Of a stretch of DNA of 64,000 nucleotides, positions 16,880-26,315 are shown piece by piece (within the stretch, counting starts at the first letter, position 1; every line of letters starts with the position of its first letter). Made by a program: the position numbers and the translations under genes. Where the stretch lies: positions 434,001-498,000 of the forward strand of contig JAFS01000002.1 of the NCBI GenBank assembly GCA_000526255.1, read 5' to 3'. The notes below the pieces were generated by a model that ran no database searches, was not told the DNA's origin, and was given only the letters and a program-made list of their open reading frames with translations. Source of the DNA: Verrucomicrobia bacterium LP2A. GTDB taxonomy: Bacteria; Verrucomicrobiota; Verrucomicrobiia; Methylacidiphilales; Methylacidiphilaceae.

Positions 16880-17692
16880 CTACGCCTCCTCCTCCAAGGC
16901 CTTTGCTCGACTCCACGCTGCGTCCAGAGCTCGCCGCAGCGTCTCCTGCCAGCCCTCCTCCTCCAAGACGGACAAGGCCGCGTTGGTAATCCCGCCCGGG
17001 GTCCGACTCTCCTGGACCACCTCCAACGGGTCGACTTCGGACTGCTTCAGCAGCGCAGCCGCCCCGGAAACGGTTGCCAACACCATCCCTCGGGCTTCTG
17101 CGGTGCGCAGACCCGACTCCGCGGCGAAGCGAAGCAGGGGAGCGAGAAAGGCGCAAAAATAGGCCGGCCCGCAGCCGATGAGCGCGGTGGCCAGGGGGAA
17201 GAGACGCTCCTCGAGCTCAACGGCATAGCCAAACCGCTTCAGCAGCCTCTGGGCCCACTCGCGATCGGCCGCCTCCCAGCCGGAACCGAGGCAATAGGGG
17301 ATGACTCCTTGGCCGATGAGCGAAGGGAGATTCGGCATCGCACGGACGACCCGAGCCGAAGGATCCACCTCCGACACGATCGCCGCCAGGGAAACTCCGG
17401 CTGCTACGGAGACGATCCACTTACCGGCCGTCACCGGCCGGATCTGGCGCAGAACGCCGAGTGCCTCTTGCGGTTTGACGCAGAGAAAGACGATGTCGCT
17501 CTCCCGAACCAAGTCGCGATTCCGCTCCTCCGGATAGAGCCGTGCCTGCGGGAGCACCTTCCGGAAGGCCTCCCCGCCCTCCCGAGTCCGGGAAGAGGCG
17601 AACAGCTCCCAAGAGTCCTCGCCTCGCACCAGCCCGCCCGCCAGGGCGCGGGCGATCCGTCCGGCACCCAAAAAGCCCACCTTCGTCCTCAT
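16880..17692 (-). CDS. proC: Pyrroline-5-carboxylate reductase
   Basis: 270 residues. Final step of proline synthesis, NAD(P)H-dependent. The Rossmann motif is GFLGAGRIARALAGGL; then VFLCVKPQE, MPNLPSLIGQGV, ALIGCGPAYF and the C-terminal signature SRTPGGITNAALSVLEEEG. The ATG at 17692 overlaps the stop of aroK by 4 bases, so the two are translationally coupled. The methyltransferase gene starts 10 bases after its stop. Confidence 0.96.
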   Translation of the reverse strand: MRTKVGFLGAGRIARALAGGLVRGEDSWELFASSRTREGGEAFRKVLPQARLYPEERNRDLVRESDIVFLCVKPQEALGVLRQIRPVTAGKWIVSVAAGVSLAAIVSEVDPSARVVRAMPNLPSLIGQGVIPYCLGSGWEAADREWAQRLLKRFGYAVELEERLFPLATALIGCGPAYFCAFLAPLLRFAAESGLRTAEARGMVLATVSGAAALLKQSEVDPLEVVQESRTPGGITNAALSVLEEEGWQETLRRALDAAWSRAKALEEEA

Positions 17693-18303
17693 TCCGCCCC
17701 TTCGATTCGTTCGCAATAGGCCTGCCAGATCGCGCCCCCCAGCTCTTCCTCGCCCTGCTCGGCCACCCGAACGGTCAGATGGGCCATCCGATAGAAGGGC
17801 GCCCGCTTCTCCAAAAGCTCCTGAAGAGCTTGCCGACGATCCGCGGTCGAAGCCAAAAGCGGCCTCCCTCGGCTCTCGCGAAGCCGCGCCTCCAGCAGAT
17901 CGACGGGAGCCTCGAGGTAGACGACGACACCCCGCTCCAGGAGCAGGCGGCGATTTTCTTCGAAAACAAAAGTGCCTCCGCCGGTCGAAACAATTCCCGG
18001 CGGTAGGGTAAGCGCCCGGCGCAGGGCCTCGGCCTCTCTCCGCCGGAAATAGGCTTCCCCTTTCTTTTCGAAGAGAGAGGAGATCGAGCGATGCTCCCGC
18101 CGCGACACCATCCGGTCCAAGTCGTAGACCGGCAAACCGGACCGGCGGCCCAGCCAACGACCGAGAACGGTTTTCCCACACCCCATCATGCCCACCAACA
18201 CGAGATGCCGCCGCGCGGCAGCCACCGGGCGCGCGCGCTCCTCCCGTAGAGGAACCAGCGGCTCCTCCGCTCCTCTGACTTCTTCGGAAAGCTGTCTTGC
18301 CAT
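17689..18303 (-). CDS. aroK: Shikimate kinase
   Basis: 204 residues, about 30 longer at the N-terminus than E. coli AroK. The start is ATG 18303 (MARQLSEEVR); an internal later start would give the usual length. P-loop GMMGCGKTVLG, shikimate-binding Asp in VYDLDRMV, STGGGTFVFEEN, and the lid arginine in SRGRPLLA are all present. It phosphorylates shikimate on the path to chorismate and sits head-to-head with aroC, 72 bases away, so two steps of one pathway share a divergent promoter region. Confidence 0.95.
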   Translation of the reverse strand: MARQLSEEVRGAEEPLVPLREERARPVAAARRHLVLVGMMGCGKTVLGRWLGRRSGLPVYDLDRMVSRREHRSISSLFEKKGEAYFRRREAEALRRALTLPPGIVSTGGGTFVFEENRRLLLERGVVVYLEAPVDLLEARLRESRGRPLLASTADRRQALQELLEKRAPFYRMAHLTVRVAEQGEEELGGAIWQAYCERIEGAE

Positions 18304-18375
18304 CCCAATCCATTCCGAACGAGGTTGAAAATTATGGTAAACTTTTTGCGCCACTCGCGATAGGAACGATAAGAC
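18304..18375. promoter_or_regulatory. Divergent aroK-proC / aroC-plsY-gpsA promoter region
   Basis: This 72-base gap includes an AT-rich core (GTTGAAAATTATGGTAAAC) unlike its surroundings, and must hold promoters for both operons. Individual boxes overlap and cannot be assigned safely. Confidence 0.45.
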
Positions 18376-19470
18376 ATGCCCAACACGTTCGGCCACCTCT
18401 TTCGGATTACCACCTGGGGCGAATCGCACGGCGGCGGGATCGGAGTGGTGGTCGATGGATGTCCGCCGCGCCTGCCCCTCGCAGTAGACGAGATCCAGCG
18501 GGAGCTCGACCGGCGCAGACCCGGCCAGAGCCGGCTCACCACGCAACGAAAGGAAAGCGATCGGGTGGAGATCCTCTCCGGTATCTTGGACGGCTTCACC
18601 TTGGGCACGCCGATCCTTCTCTGGGTGCGAAACGAAGATGCCCGGCCCGAAGCCTACGAGGAGATGCGGGAAATCTTCCGACCGAGCCACGCCGATTACA
18701 CCTATCAAGCGAAATATGGGATCCGGAGTTGGATGGGAGGCGGACGGGCTTCGGCCCGCGAAACCGTCGGAAGGGTCGCCGGAGGTGCGGTGGCCGGGCA
18801 GTTCCTTCGCCGGGCCTTTCCCTCCCTCAAGGTTGTGGCCTACGTTTCGGAGATTTACGGCTTTTTGGCCCCGGAGGCGACCGCCCTCCTCGACGAGACG
18901 CTCGTCGAGGCCAACCCCCTGCGCTGGCCGGATCCGGACACCCTTTCCGAAGCCATTGCTCTTGTCGAGGATGCCCGCAAGGCGGGAGACTCCGTGGGAG
19001 GAGTGGTCACCTGCCGCGTGCAGGGCATGCCCGCCGGACTCGGGGAGCCCGTGTTCGACAAGCTCGACGCCGACCTGGCAAAAGCCATGCTCTCGATCCC
19101 GGCAGCGAAAGGATTCGAGCTGGGTTCCGGCTTTGCGGGCACGCGGCTCCGCGGCTCTCAGCATAACGATCCATTCTATTCCGAAGGGGGCCGAATCCGC
19201 ACGCGGACGAACCGAAGCGGCGGCATCCAGGGGGGAATCAGCAATGGCGAGGAGATCTTCTTCCGCGTCGCCTTGAAGCCGGTGGCCACGATCGCCCTAC
19301 CCCAGGAAACGGTGACCGAGAAAGGCGAACCCGCCATTCTTCGCGCACGGGGGCGCCATGATCCCTGCGTTCTTCCGCGGGCTGTCCCTATCGTCGAAGC
19401 GATGACCCGCCTTGTCCTGGCCGATCATGCCCTCCGACAGAAAGCGATCGGCTGGGAATTCCGGCCATGA
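18376..19470 (+). CDS. aroC: Chorismate synthase
   Basis: 364 residues. Converts EPSP to chorismate using reduced FMN. All three family signatures are present: [20 protein letters not shown] near the N-terminus, [15 protein letters not shown], and [20 protein letters not shown]. Length matches the 350-370 residue bacterial norm. plsY starts within its stop codon. Confidence 0.98.
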   Translation: MPNTFGHLFRITTWGESHGGGIGVVVDGCPPRLPLAVDEIQRELDRRRPGQSRLTTQRKESDRVEILSGILDGFTLGTPILLWVRNEDARPEAYEEMREIFRPSHADYTYQAKYGIRSWMGGGRASARETVGRVAGGAVAGQFLRRAFPSLKVVAYVSEIYGFLAPEATALLDETLVEANPLRWPDPDTLSEAIALVEDARKAGDSVGGVVTCRVQGMPAGLGEPVFDKLDADLAKAMLSIPAAKGFELGSGFAGTRLRGSQHNDPFYSEGGRIRTRTNRSGGIQGGISNGEEIFFRVALKPVATIALPQETVTEKGEPAILRARGRHDPCVLPRAVPIVEAMTRLVLADHALRQKAIGWEFRP

Positions 19471-20138
19471 GTCCGCTCCCCTTGAGCCATCCGGGATGGG
19501 TAGCCGCACTCCTTCTGGCGAGCTTCCTTCTCGGGTCGATGCCCTTTGGCTACTGGGTCGGTCGCCTCCGCGGCCTCGACCTTCGCACCCAGGGGAGCGG
19601 CAACATCGGAGCGACCAACGCCTGGCGCGTCCTGGGAGCGCGATGGGGTCTCTCGATCTTTTTGCTCGATTTTCTCAAGGGCGCGCTCCCGACCGGGGCG
19701 GGACTCCATTTGTTTGCGACCGCGCCCGTTCCGGTCGCCGACCTGCTCGGGTCCGTGGCCGGCTTAGCCGCCATCCTGGGTCATAATTTCACCCCCTGGC
19801 TCCGGGGCCGAGGCGGGAAGGGCATCGCCACCTCGGCCGGCGTGCTGCTGGTGTTGGTCCCCTGGGCCTTGCTTGTCCTCGCCGGGATTTGGGGCAGCCT
19901 CTTTCTCCTCTGCCGGATCGTCTCCATGGCGTCTCTTGGCGCGGCGCTGGCCTTTCCGATCGCCACGTGCCTCCTCTATCCGGGGCGCTGGGTGCTGCTC
20001 ACCTTCTCCATCCTTGCTTCCCTGCTGGCCGTCCTGCGGCATCGGAGCAACATTCGGCGCCTGATCCAGGGAACGGAATCCCGTTTTTGCCGGAAGGACC
20101 GGGAAGACCTCTCCGGCATAGGAGGGAGCGGGACTTGA
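19467..20138 (+). CDS. plsY: Acyl-phosphate:glycerol-3-phosphate acyltransferase
   Basis: 223 residues, integral membrane. Transfers the acyl group from acyl-phosphate to glycerol 3-phosphate, the first phospholipid step. Motifs: GSIPFGYW-like [26 protein letters not shown], and [21 protein letters not shown]. Several membrane spans. It overlaps aroC by ATGA and is followed by gpsA, which makes its substrate. Confidence 0.96.
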   Translation: MSPLPLSHPGWVAALLLASFLLGSMPFGYWVGRLRGLDLRTQGSGNIGATNAWRVLGARWGLSIFLLDFLKGALPTGAGLHLFATAPVPVADLLGSVAGLAAILGHNFTPWLRGRGGKGIATSAGVLLVLVPWALLVLAGIWGSLFLLCRIVSMASLGAALAFPIATCLLYPGRWVLLTFSILASLLAVLRHRSNIRRLIQGTESRFCRKDREDLSGIGGSGT

Positions 20139-20157
20139 GAAAGGGCGATCCCCACCC

Positions 20158-21048
20158 GTGAACGTTTGTCTCCTGGGCGAAGGGCGCTGGGGCAGGGCTG
20201 CGGGCGCGATCCTCGCCGAAAACGGCCATGAGCCCTTTTTCGTCCATCATACGCTGACCGCCTGGCCGAAAGCCTTCGACCTCCTCTGCCTCGCCATCCC
20301 GGTGCAGCACGTGCGCGAAACCTTACTCCGGCTTGCAGCACCTCCCACGCCGGTCGTCAGCTTAGGGAAAGGATTGGAGATCCGGACGGGCTTCCGCGTG
20401 ACCGAGATCGTCCGCGATGTTTGGGGAGGCAGATCTCTTGCCGCGCTTTCCGGACCGAACTTCGCTGCGGAGATCCTCCGGGGACTCCCTGCGGCAACTG
20501 TGGTGGCATCCGAAAGCGAGGAGCTCGCCACGCAGGTGCAACGACTCTTCCACAACCGGCGATTCCGAGTCTACCGCTCTTCGGACCTCGTCGGAGTCGA
20601 GATTGGAGGAGCTCTGAAAAACATCTACGGCATCGCCGGAGGGCTCTGCGCCGGCTTAGCACTCGGGGAGAACGCCTCGGCCAGCCTTCTGACCCGATGC
20701 CTGGCTGAAATGACTCGCTTGGGGCTTCGCCTGGGCGGCCGTCCTGAAACCTTCGCAGGCTTGAGTGGCCTCGGGGATCTCATCCTGACCGCACGCAGCC
20801 GGCAAAGTCGCAATTTCCTGCTCGGGCTTTCCCTCGCCCAAGGCGCTTCCTTGAAGGAAGCCCTGGCCATGGCGGGAAGCGTCGTGGAGGGAGTGCCGAC
20901 CGCCGTCTCGGTCCACGAAAATCCCCTCTTCGCCGACGTCAAAAAACCGCTTGCCGACGAGATCTACCAAATCCTCTTCGAGGGAAAGGAGATCCGCCGC
21001 TCCCTTCTCGACTTGCTGGAGCGGGAGGCTGCGCCCGAGGGGCGATAG
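20158..21048 (+). CDS. gpsA: Glycerol-3-phosphate dehydrogenase [NAD(P)+]
   Basis: 296 residues from a GTG start at 20158, 19 bases after plsY. Reduces DHAP to glycerol 3-phosphate for PlsY. The nucleotide-binding loop reads LGEGRWGRAAGAIL, with Glu where most members have Ala (GAGxWG). SLGKGLE, LSGPNFAAEI and VEIGGALKNIYGIAGG (catalytic Lys) are intact, as is the C-terminal substrate domain (FAGLSGLGDLILTA). It is slightly shorter than the 330-residue norm. Confidence 0.95.
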   Translation: MNVCLLGEGRWGRAAGAILAENGHEPFFVHHTLTAWPKAFDLLCLAIPVQHVRETLLRLAAPPTPVVSLGKGLEIRTGFRVTEIVRDVWGGRSLAALSGPNFAAEILRGLPAATVVASESEELATQVQRLFHNRRFRVYRSSDLVGVEIGGALKNIYGIAGGLCAGLALGENASASLLTRCLAEMTRLGLRLGGRPETFAGLSGLGDLILTARSRQSRNFLLGLSLAQGASLKEALAMAGSVVEGVPTAVSVHENPLFADVKKPLADEIYQILFEGKEIRRSLLDLLEREAAPEGR

Positions 21049-21089
21049 GTCGGGCGCTCCCCCTCTTCGGAGATGTCATGACCTGTTGC

Positions 21090-21119
21090 TTTACAGTTGA
21101 CAGCGCACGAGATTATTCT
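21090..21119 (+). promoter_or_regulatory. Candidate sigma-70 promoter for the DUF2892-TolC-RND operon
   Basis: TTTACA (21090-21095) and TATTCT (21114-21119) lie 18 bases apart, 28 bases before the preferred DUF2892 start. The match is moderate, but the position after the gpsA stop is sensible. Confidence 0.35.
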
Positions 21120-21146
21120 CAATGGAAAGTCGAGGAGCGAGCCGAT

Positions 21147-21356
21147 ATGTCCATCGAACGAAAAGTGCGCGCGCTGGCGGGAACCATCATTCTGGTCAGC
21201 CTTCTCCTGTCGCTCTGGAGTTCCTGGTGGCTGCTTTTGACGGCCTTTGTGGGCCTCAACCTGCTCCAGTCGGCCTTTACTGCTTTCTGCCCGGCGGAAA
21301 ATATCTTCCGCAAGCTCGAACGGAGCCACGGGTCGACGGAGAGGCCGGCCAAGTAG
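21147..21356 (+). CDS. DUF2892-family small membrane protein
   Basis: 69 residues from the ATG at 21147 (MSIERKVRALAG). The frame is open to an earlier ATG at 21078, but that would start upstream of the likely promoter. Two hydrophobic segments (about 9-27 and 30-45) and the SAFTAFCPAENIFRKL ending match DUF2892, the membrane part of YgaP-like rhodaneses. It leads a TolC-RND gene set, 15 bases before the TolC gene. The conserved Cys may have a redox or sulfur role; function unproven. Confidence 0.85.
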   Translation: MSIERKVRALAGTIILVSLLLSLWSSWWLLLTAFVGLNLLQSAFTAFCPAENIFRKLERSHGSTERPAK

Positions 21357-21371
21357 GAGTCGATCGTTTCC

Positions 21372-22898
21372 ATGTCGCCCCTTCGCTCGGCAAGGAGTGT
21401 CCTTGCACTCCTTTTCCTGGCAGCCATGGCGATCCGAGGCGTGGGGAGAGCCGAGCCGACGGACCAGACGGCTTCTCCGCCCGAGGCGGCGCCCAGGGCG
21501 CAAATCATGGAGTTCCGCAGTCAGGTGCGCAACCCGCAGGAGGCCGACCCGCCCAGGAGGCCCGCTCCCCTCGATAAGAGCGCCGTCGGCTCCGATCATC
21601 CGCTGATCCGATTCTGGAAAAGGGTTCAGGCACACTATCCCGAGCTCAAGAAAAAGCACGCCAAGCTCCAGGAGATGCTTGCCCAGAAGGCCCTCGCTAC
21701 CTCCGGCTTCCTGCCTCGGGTCTACGGCTGGGCAGACTCGATCACCACCGACAACCCGATTTTCGGCTTCATGTTTCACATGACCGAGCGAAACTTCTCG
21801 GCGGGCGATCTCAATCTCAATTCGCTCAACCATCCGGGAACGGTTTCCAACCAGAACATGGGCCTCATGGCCCTCGTGCCGATTTTTGACGCCATGCAGA
21901 CGATCGATTCCATTCGCACGGCCAAGCACCTCATCCGGCAGAGCGAACAGGAGGAGCGATTCACGCGGATGGAGGCGAGCCTGCTCGCCATCGACGCCTA
22001 TATGCAGCTCCTTTTGGCGGAACGCGAGGCGGCCCTCGCCCGACTCGATGTTCAGGCATCCGCGCACGACCTCGAGCAGGCCATCCACCTGATGGAGCAA
22101 GGGCTCGTCCTGGGCGCGGATTTTTATGCCGGCCGCTCGATGAGTGCTTCGATCGAGCAGAGCCAGAATGGCTATGTCTCCAAACGCAAGGTGGCGCTGG
22201 TTGCGGTCAACACGCTCCAGGGGGAAAGCGCAGACGCCGAGGTTGCTCTGGCCGGCTCGATTCCCACCCTTCGCAAGGGCCCGGTGAAGCCGCTCGAGCA
22301 GTGGGTGCAGGAAGCCTTCCTCTACCGAAGCGACCTGTCGGCCCTCCAGTCGTCGATTGCCGCCCAGCATTCGGAGGTAGGCAGGATGAAGGCCACGGCC
22401 CTACCTTCCGTCAACGGCTTCGCTTCCGGCATGGTCGACAGCGACAACTTCAATACGGGTGGGAGAAGCTATACGGTCGGAGTCCTGGGAACCGTCCCAC
22501 TCTTCGATCCCGCCCGGGATCCCAAGGTCAAGCAGGCCCAGGCGGCAGAGGAGCAGCTTCGCCACGAAGCGGCTTCCTTGCGCGATCTCATCCAGAACAA
22601 GCTTGGCCAAGCCTATGCCGAGTATCAGGGCGCGCTCCAAGACGCGGAGATCCTGGGCCGGGCCAGCGCCGATGCCCGGAAGTCAACCGAGATGATGGCC
22701 GAGCTCTACCGGGAAGGTCGGAAGACGATCGTCGACCTCCTCGGCGTGCGCCAGATGCAGCTCCAAACCGAAATCGGGTACTGGGACAGTCTCGCCCGGC
22801 TCGAGCTTGCTCGAGCAAAGCTCCAGTTCTTGTCGGGGCAGCTCGATGACTATCAAGTTCAGCAGATCGCCCAGGAGATCGGAGGGGAGACCCCATGA
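21372..22898 (+). CDS. TolC-family outer membrane efflux protein
   Basis: 508 residues with a signal peptide (RSARSVLALLFLAAMAIRG). Two long alpha-helical repeats typical of the trimeric outer-membrane channel: LLAIDAYMQLLLAEREAALARL in the first half and LRDLIQNKLGQAYAEYQGALQ in the second. SVNGFASGMVD and TVGVLGTVPLFDP give the beta strands between. It should form the exit duct for the RND pump, whose start codon overlaps its stop. No periplasmic adaptor gene lies between. Confidence 0.92.
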   Translation: MSPLRSARSVLALLFLAAMAIRGVGRAEPTDQTASPPEAAPRAQIMEFRSQVRNPQEADPPRRPAPLDKSAVGSDHPLIRFWKRVQAHYPELKKKHAKLQEMLAQKALATSGFLPRVYGWADSITTDNPIFGFMFHMTERNFSAGDLNLNSLNHPGTVSNQNMGLMALVPIFDAMQTIDSIRTAKHLIRQSEQEERFTRMEASLLAIDAYMQLLLAEREAALARLDVQASAHDLEQAIHLMEQGLVLGADFYAGRSMSASIEQSQNGYVSKRKVALVAVNTLQGESADAEVALAGSIPTLRKGPVKPLEQWVQEAFLYRSDLSALQSSIAAQHSEVGRMKATALPSVNGFASGMVDSDNFNTGGRSYTVGVLGTVPLFDPARDPKVKQAQAAEEQLRHEAASLRDLIQNKLGQAYAEYQGALQDAEILGRASADARKSTEMMAELYREGRKTIVDLLGVRQMQLQTEIGYWDSLARLELARAKLQFLSGQLDDYQVQQIAQEIGGETP

Positions 22899-25800
22899 GC
22901 GGGAAGCAAGACGGTGGGGGAATCGGCGGATTCATCCGCTTCTTCTCTTCCTCCCTCGTTACGCCCCTGCTCATCCTCGCCTCCTGGCTCCTGGGCTCCT
23001 TCGCCTTGATGGAGCTGCCCCGGGAGGAAGAACCGCAGATCGTGGTTCCACTCTTCGACGTTTTCGTCTCCATGCCTGGGGCGAGCCCCGAAGAGGTGGA
23101 AAAGCGCATCGTCAACAACGGGGAGCGCGTCTTTTGGCAGATCCCGGGAGTGGAATATGTCTATTCGACGGCCGTTCCCAACGGAGCCATGTTCATCGTC
23201 CGGTTTCAGGTGGGAGAAGAGATGGAGAAGAGCCTCATCAAGCTCTTTACCAAAGTCTATTCCCATCTCGACTTCCTCCCGCCCGGCGCGTCGATGCCGC
23301 TGATCAAGCCGCGCTCGATCGATGACGTGCCGATCCTTGCCCTCACCTTCTATAGCCCGACGCGGGATCCCCTGAGCCTGCGCCGCGTCGTCGCGACCGT
23401 TCGGGACAAGATCAACTCGATTTCGGACATCTCGGAAACCACGATCCTTGGCGGACGCAAACGGCAGTTCCAGGTCTTCTTCGATCCGGCCAAGCTCGCT
23501 GCGCGCCTGCTCACCCCGGCGGATCTCGTCGCGTTGATCCGGCAGAACAACGTCCGGCTGCCCGCCGGCCGCATCGAATCGGAGCCCAAGCTCATCGAAG
23601 TGGAACCCAGCGCTCTCATCATGACGAAGCACGACCTGGAAAACCTGGTCGTCAGCGTAAGCCAGGGGAACGTCGTCTATCTCCGGGATGTCGCTCAGGT
23701 AGTTGACGGACCCGACCAAGAGGAACGGAGCTTGACGATGCGCTTCGGAGCAGGGTTGAGCCGGCAGACCAAGGAACCGATCGACGCGGTTACCCTGGCG
23801 GTTGCCAAGAGAAAGGGCGCCAACGCCACGCTCCTTGCCGGAAAGATCCTCGAAAACATTGCTGCCCTGAGGCCGGACACCCTCCCCTCCGACGTCCAAT
23901 ACGTCGTCACCCGGGATTACGGGCAGACGGCTGCCGAGAAATCGAATGAGCTCTTGGAGCATATGGCCATCGCGATCTTCGGCGTGAGCCTTCTGATTGC
24001 GCTCTTCCTCGGCTTGCGGGCGGCCGCCATCACCATCATTGCCATCCCGACGACCCTGGCGATTACGCTCCTCACCTTCCACCTCTTCCATTTCACGATC
24101 AACCGGGTGACCCTCTTCGCCTTGATTTTCACGATCGGGATCCTCGTCGACGATCCGATCGTCGGCATCGAAAACATCGTTCGCCACCTCCATCTCCCGG
24201 GCAGTGCCGGGCGACCGCTGCTCGCCGTCGCGACCGAAGCCATGCTTGAGATCGTCGGCCCCTTGATCCTGGCGACATTTGCGGTGATCGCGGCGATCCT
24301 TCCGATGGCTACCGTCGGGGGCCTCATGGGCCCCTACATGCGCCCGATTCCCATCGGAGCGACGACCGCCATGATCGTCTCGATGCTCGTTTCCCTTTCG
24401 GCGACTCCCTGGGCCTCGGTCCTGCTCCTCAAAGGGAGCAAGCATGCGGGAGAGCGAGGCGAAGGCTTCCTCCTGCGTCTCTATCGCTGGTTTGTCACGC
24501 CGCTGATCTACAACCGCTGGCTCCGCCTCCTGTTCGTCCTCGGAGTTCTCCTCCTTCTCGTGGCTGCCGTGGCCTTGATTCCCCTCAAGCTCGTCCGCGC
24601 CAAAATGCTTCCCTTCGACAACAAGAACGAATTCCAGGTCATCCTCAACATGCCGGAGGGGACTCCGGTACAAGCGACTCGCACCGTGCTCGATCAGATG
24701 GCCAATGTCGTTCTTCGCCTTCCCGAAGTGACCAACGTAGAAATCCAAGCAGGCACCCATTCGCCTTACAACTTCAACGGATTGATTCGCCACTACTTCC
24801 TCCGGGAAGCCCCGCACCAGGGCGACCTACAGGTGAACCTCAAGGACAAATCGGAGCGCAAGCGGCAAAGTCACGAGATCGCGGAGAGCGTGCGGCCGGA
24901 AATCAATCGCATCGCCCAGGCAGCAGGTGCCCACGCGCAGGTCGCAGAGGTGCCGCCGGGTCCTCCCGTTCTCTCGACTCTGGTCCTGGAGATCTACGGC
25001 CCCTCCGCGACGGAACGCCAGGCGATGGCGACGAAAGTCGAAGCCCTCATGCGCGGGTCGCCCGAGATGACCGATATCGCCACCTACGAAGAGACCCCCC
25101 GGCCCTTGGAGGTCTACAACATCGACCTAGTCAAGTCTTCCTTGAACGGGCTGCCTGGGGAAGCGATCGCCCAGAACCTCGTCACCGCCCTCCATGGAGC
25201 GAGTCCCGGTCTGGCCCATACGCCGGAGGAACCCGAGCGCGTCGAGATTCTGGTCCGCCTGCCCGAGCAAGAGCGCCGATCCGATCAGGCGGTGCGCGAC
25301 CTCACACTCCTGAGCCGTTTCGCGCGGTTGCTCCCGATCAAGGATCTCACCTCGGCGGAGCTAACTCACCAACACTATCCGATCTACCACAAGAACTTAA
25401 TGCCGGTTACCTATCTCCTGGGCGACGTTACGGGCCAGATCGGCAGTCCGGTCTACGGCATTCTCGATTTCACCCCCGAGCTGGAGAAGCTCCGCACCCC
25501 GCAGGGGAAACCGTTCGAGATTCTGTACACCCACCTTCCCGACAGCCCGAACAGCTGGGCGATCAAATGGGACGGAGAATGGCAGGTGACCTACGAGGTC
25601 TTCCGGGATCTCGGCAAGGCTTTCGCCATCGTGCTTGTGCTCATCTTCATCCTGGTCGTCGGCTGGTTTCGCTCCTTCGTGACCCCCTGGGCCGTGATGC
25701 TCCCGATCCCCCTCTCCCTGATCGGCATTCTTCCCGCCCACTGGTACCTAGGCATGTTCTTCACCGCCACCTCGATGATCGGCATGATGGCCGGCGCGGG

Positions 25801-26128
25801 AATCGTCGTCCGCAATGCCATCATCCTCGTCGATTTCATCGAGATGCGCCTCGCGGAGGGCGATTCGCTGGAAGAAGCCGTGATTTCCGCGGGTGCCGTT
25901 CGACTGCGGCCGATCTTGCTCACCGCTCTGGCCGTGATCATCGGAAGTGCTGTGATCCTCTTCGATCCCATCTTCCAAGGGCTGGCATTGGCACTCATGT
26001 CGGGTGAGATCGCGGCGACGCTGCTCTCCCAGCCCGCGGTCCCCGTTTTTTATTACATGTTGCGCAAGCGCCAGATCGCCAAGCAGAAGCAGCTGTCCGC
26101 GAATCCCTCCGAGCCCGCGCGGAGTTGA
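22895..26128 (+). CDS. RND efflux transporter, inner-membrane permease
   Basis: 1077 residues, the usual size for AcrB/HAE1-type proton-driven pumps. There is one membrane helix at the N-terminus (SLVTPLLILASWLLGSFALM), a large periplasmic loop, a TM2-TM6 block (HMAIAIFGVSLLIALFLGL), and a second mirrored half ending VPVFYYMLRKR. The proton-relay aspartates are in IGILVDDPIVGIENIV. PREEEPQIVVP after TM1 follows the family's PxxEDP-like loop. Overall it is nearer the hydrophobe/multidrug (HAE) branch than CusA, but the substrate is not known. It overlaps the TolC gene by ATGA; a membrane-fusion protein gene is missing. Confidence 0.93.
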   Translation: MSGKQDGGGIGGFIRFFSSSLVTPLLILASWLLGSFALMELPREEEPQIVVPLFDVFVSMPGASPEEVEKRIVNNGERVFWQIPGVEYVYSTAVPNGAMFIVRFQVGEEMEKSLIKLFTKVYSHLDFLPPGASMPLIKPRSIDDVPILALTFYSPTRDPLSLRRVVATVRDKINSISDISETTILGGRKRQFQVFFDPAKLAARLLTPADLVALIRQNNVRLPAGRIESEPKLIEVEPSALIMTKHDLENLVVSVSQGNVVYLRDVAQVVDGPDQEERSLTMRFGAGLSRQTKEPIDAVTLAVAKRKGANATLLAGKILENIAALRPDTLPSDVQYVVTRDYGQTAAEKSNELLEHMAIAIFGVSLLIALFLGLRAAAITIIAIPTTLAITLLTFHLFHFTINRVTLFALIFTIGILVDDPIVGIENIVRHLHLPGSAGRPLLAVATEAMLEIVGPLILATFAVIAAILPMATVGGLMGPYMRPIPIGATTAMIVSMLVSLSATPWASVLLLKGSKHAGERGEGFLLRLYRWFVTPLIYNRWLRLLFVLGVLLLLVAAVALIPLKLVRAKMLPFDNKNEFQVILNMPEGTPVQATRTVLDQMANVVLRLPEVTNVEIQAGTHSPYNFNGLIRHYFLREAPHQGDLQVNLKDKSERKRQSHEIAESVRPEINRIAQAAGAHAQVAEVPPGPPVLSTLVLEIYGPSATERQAMATKVEALMRGSPEMTDIATYEETPRPLEVYNIDLVKSSLNGLPGEAIAQNLVTALHGASPGLAHTPEEPERVEILVRLPEQERRSDQAVRDLTLLSRFARLLPIKDLTSAELTHQHYPIYHKNLMPVTYLLGDVTGQIGSPVYGILDFTPELEKLRTPQGKPFEILYTHLPDSPNSWAIKWDGEWQVTYEVFRDLGKAFAIVLVLIFILVVGWFRSFVTPWAVMLPIPLSLIGILPAHWYLGMFFTATSMIGMMAGAGIVVRNAIILVDFIEMRLAEGDSLEEAVISAGAVRLRPILLTALAVIIGSAVILFDPIFQGLALALMSGEIAATLLSQPAVPVFYYMLRKRQIAKQKQLSANPSEPARS

Positions 26129-26180
26129 CGCTACTTCCCCCGGATTTCCTCGCGAAGTCGGCTTCGGAACATAAATACGC

Positions 26181-26209
26181 TTGCGCTACGTTTCTTGTGT
26201 TTGTATCCT
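26181..26209 (+). promoter_or_regulatory. Candidate sigma-70 promoter upstream of thioredoxin-like gene
   Basis: TTGCGC (26181-26186) and TATCCT (26204-26209) with 17-base spacing lie in an AT-rich island after the RND gene. The implied leader is about 100 bases long and includes a small hairpin (GTCGG...CCGAC). Confidence 0.35.
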
Positions 26210-26315
26210 TTGGACAAGTCGGCTTCTCCGACGGGAGAAATGGGTCCCGCTCGGAACTGGGAAGGATCTTCCTTGGACGACGAACGCCGACGGAGAAGGA
26301 AGTGGAGCTTGCCTC

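Noticed and set aside
22859-24817. 652-codon frame antisense to the RND pump
   Set aside because: It shadows a well-supported RND gene; its Asp/Glu/Arg-rich composition without a recognisable domain argues against coding.
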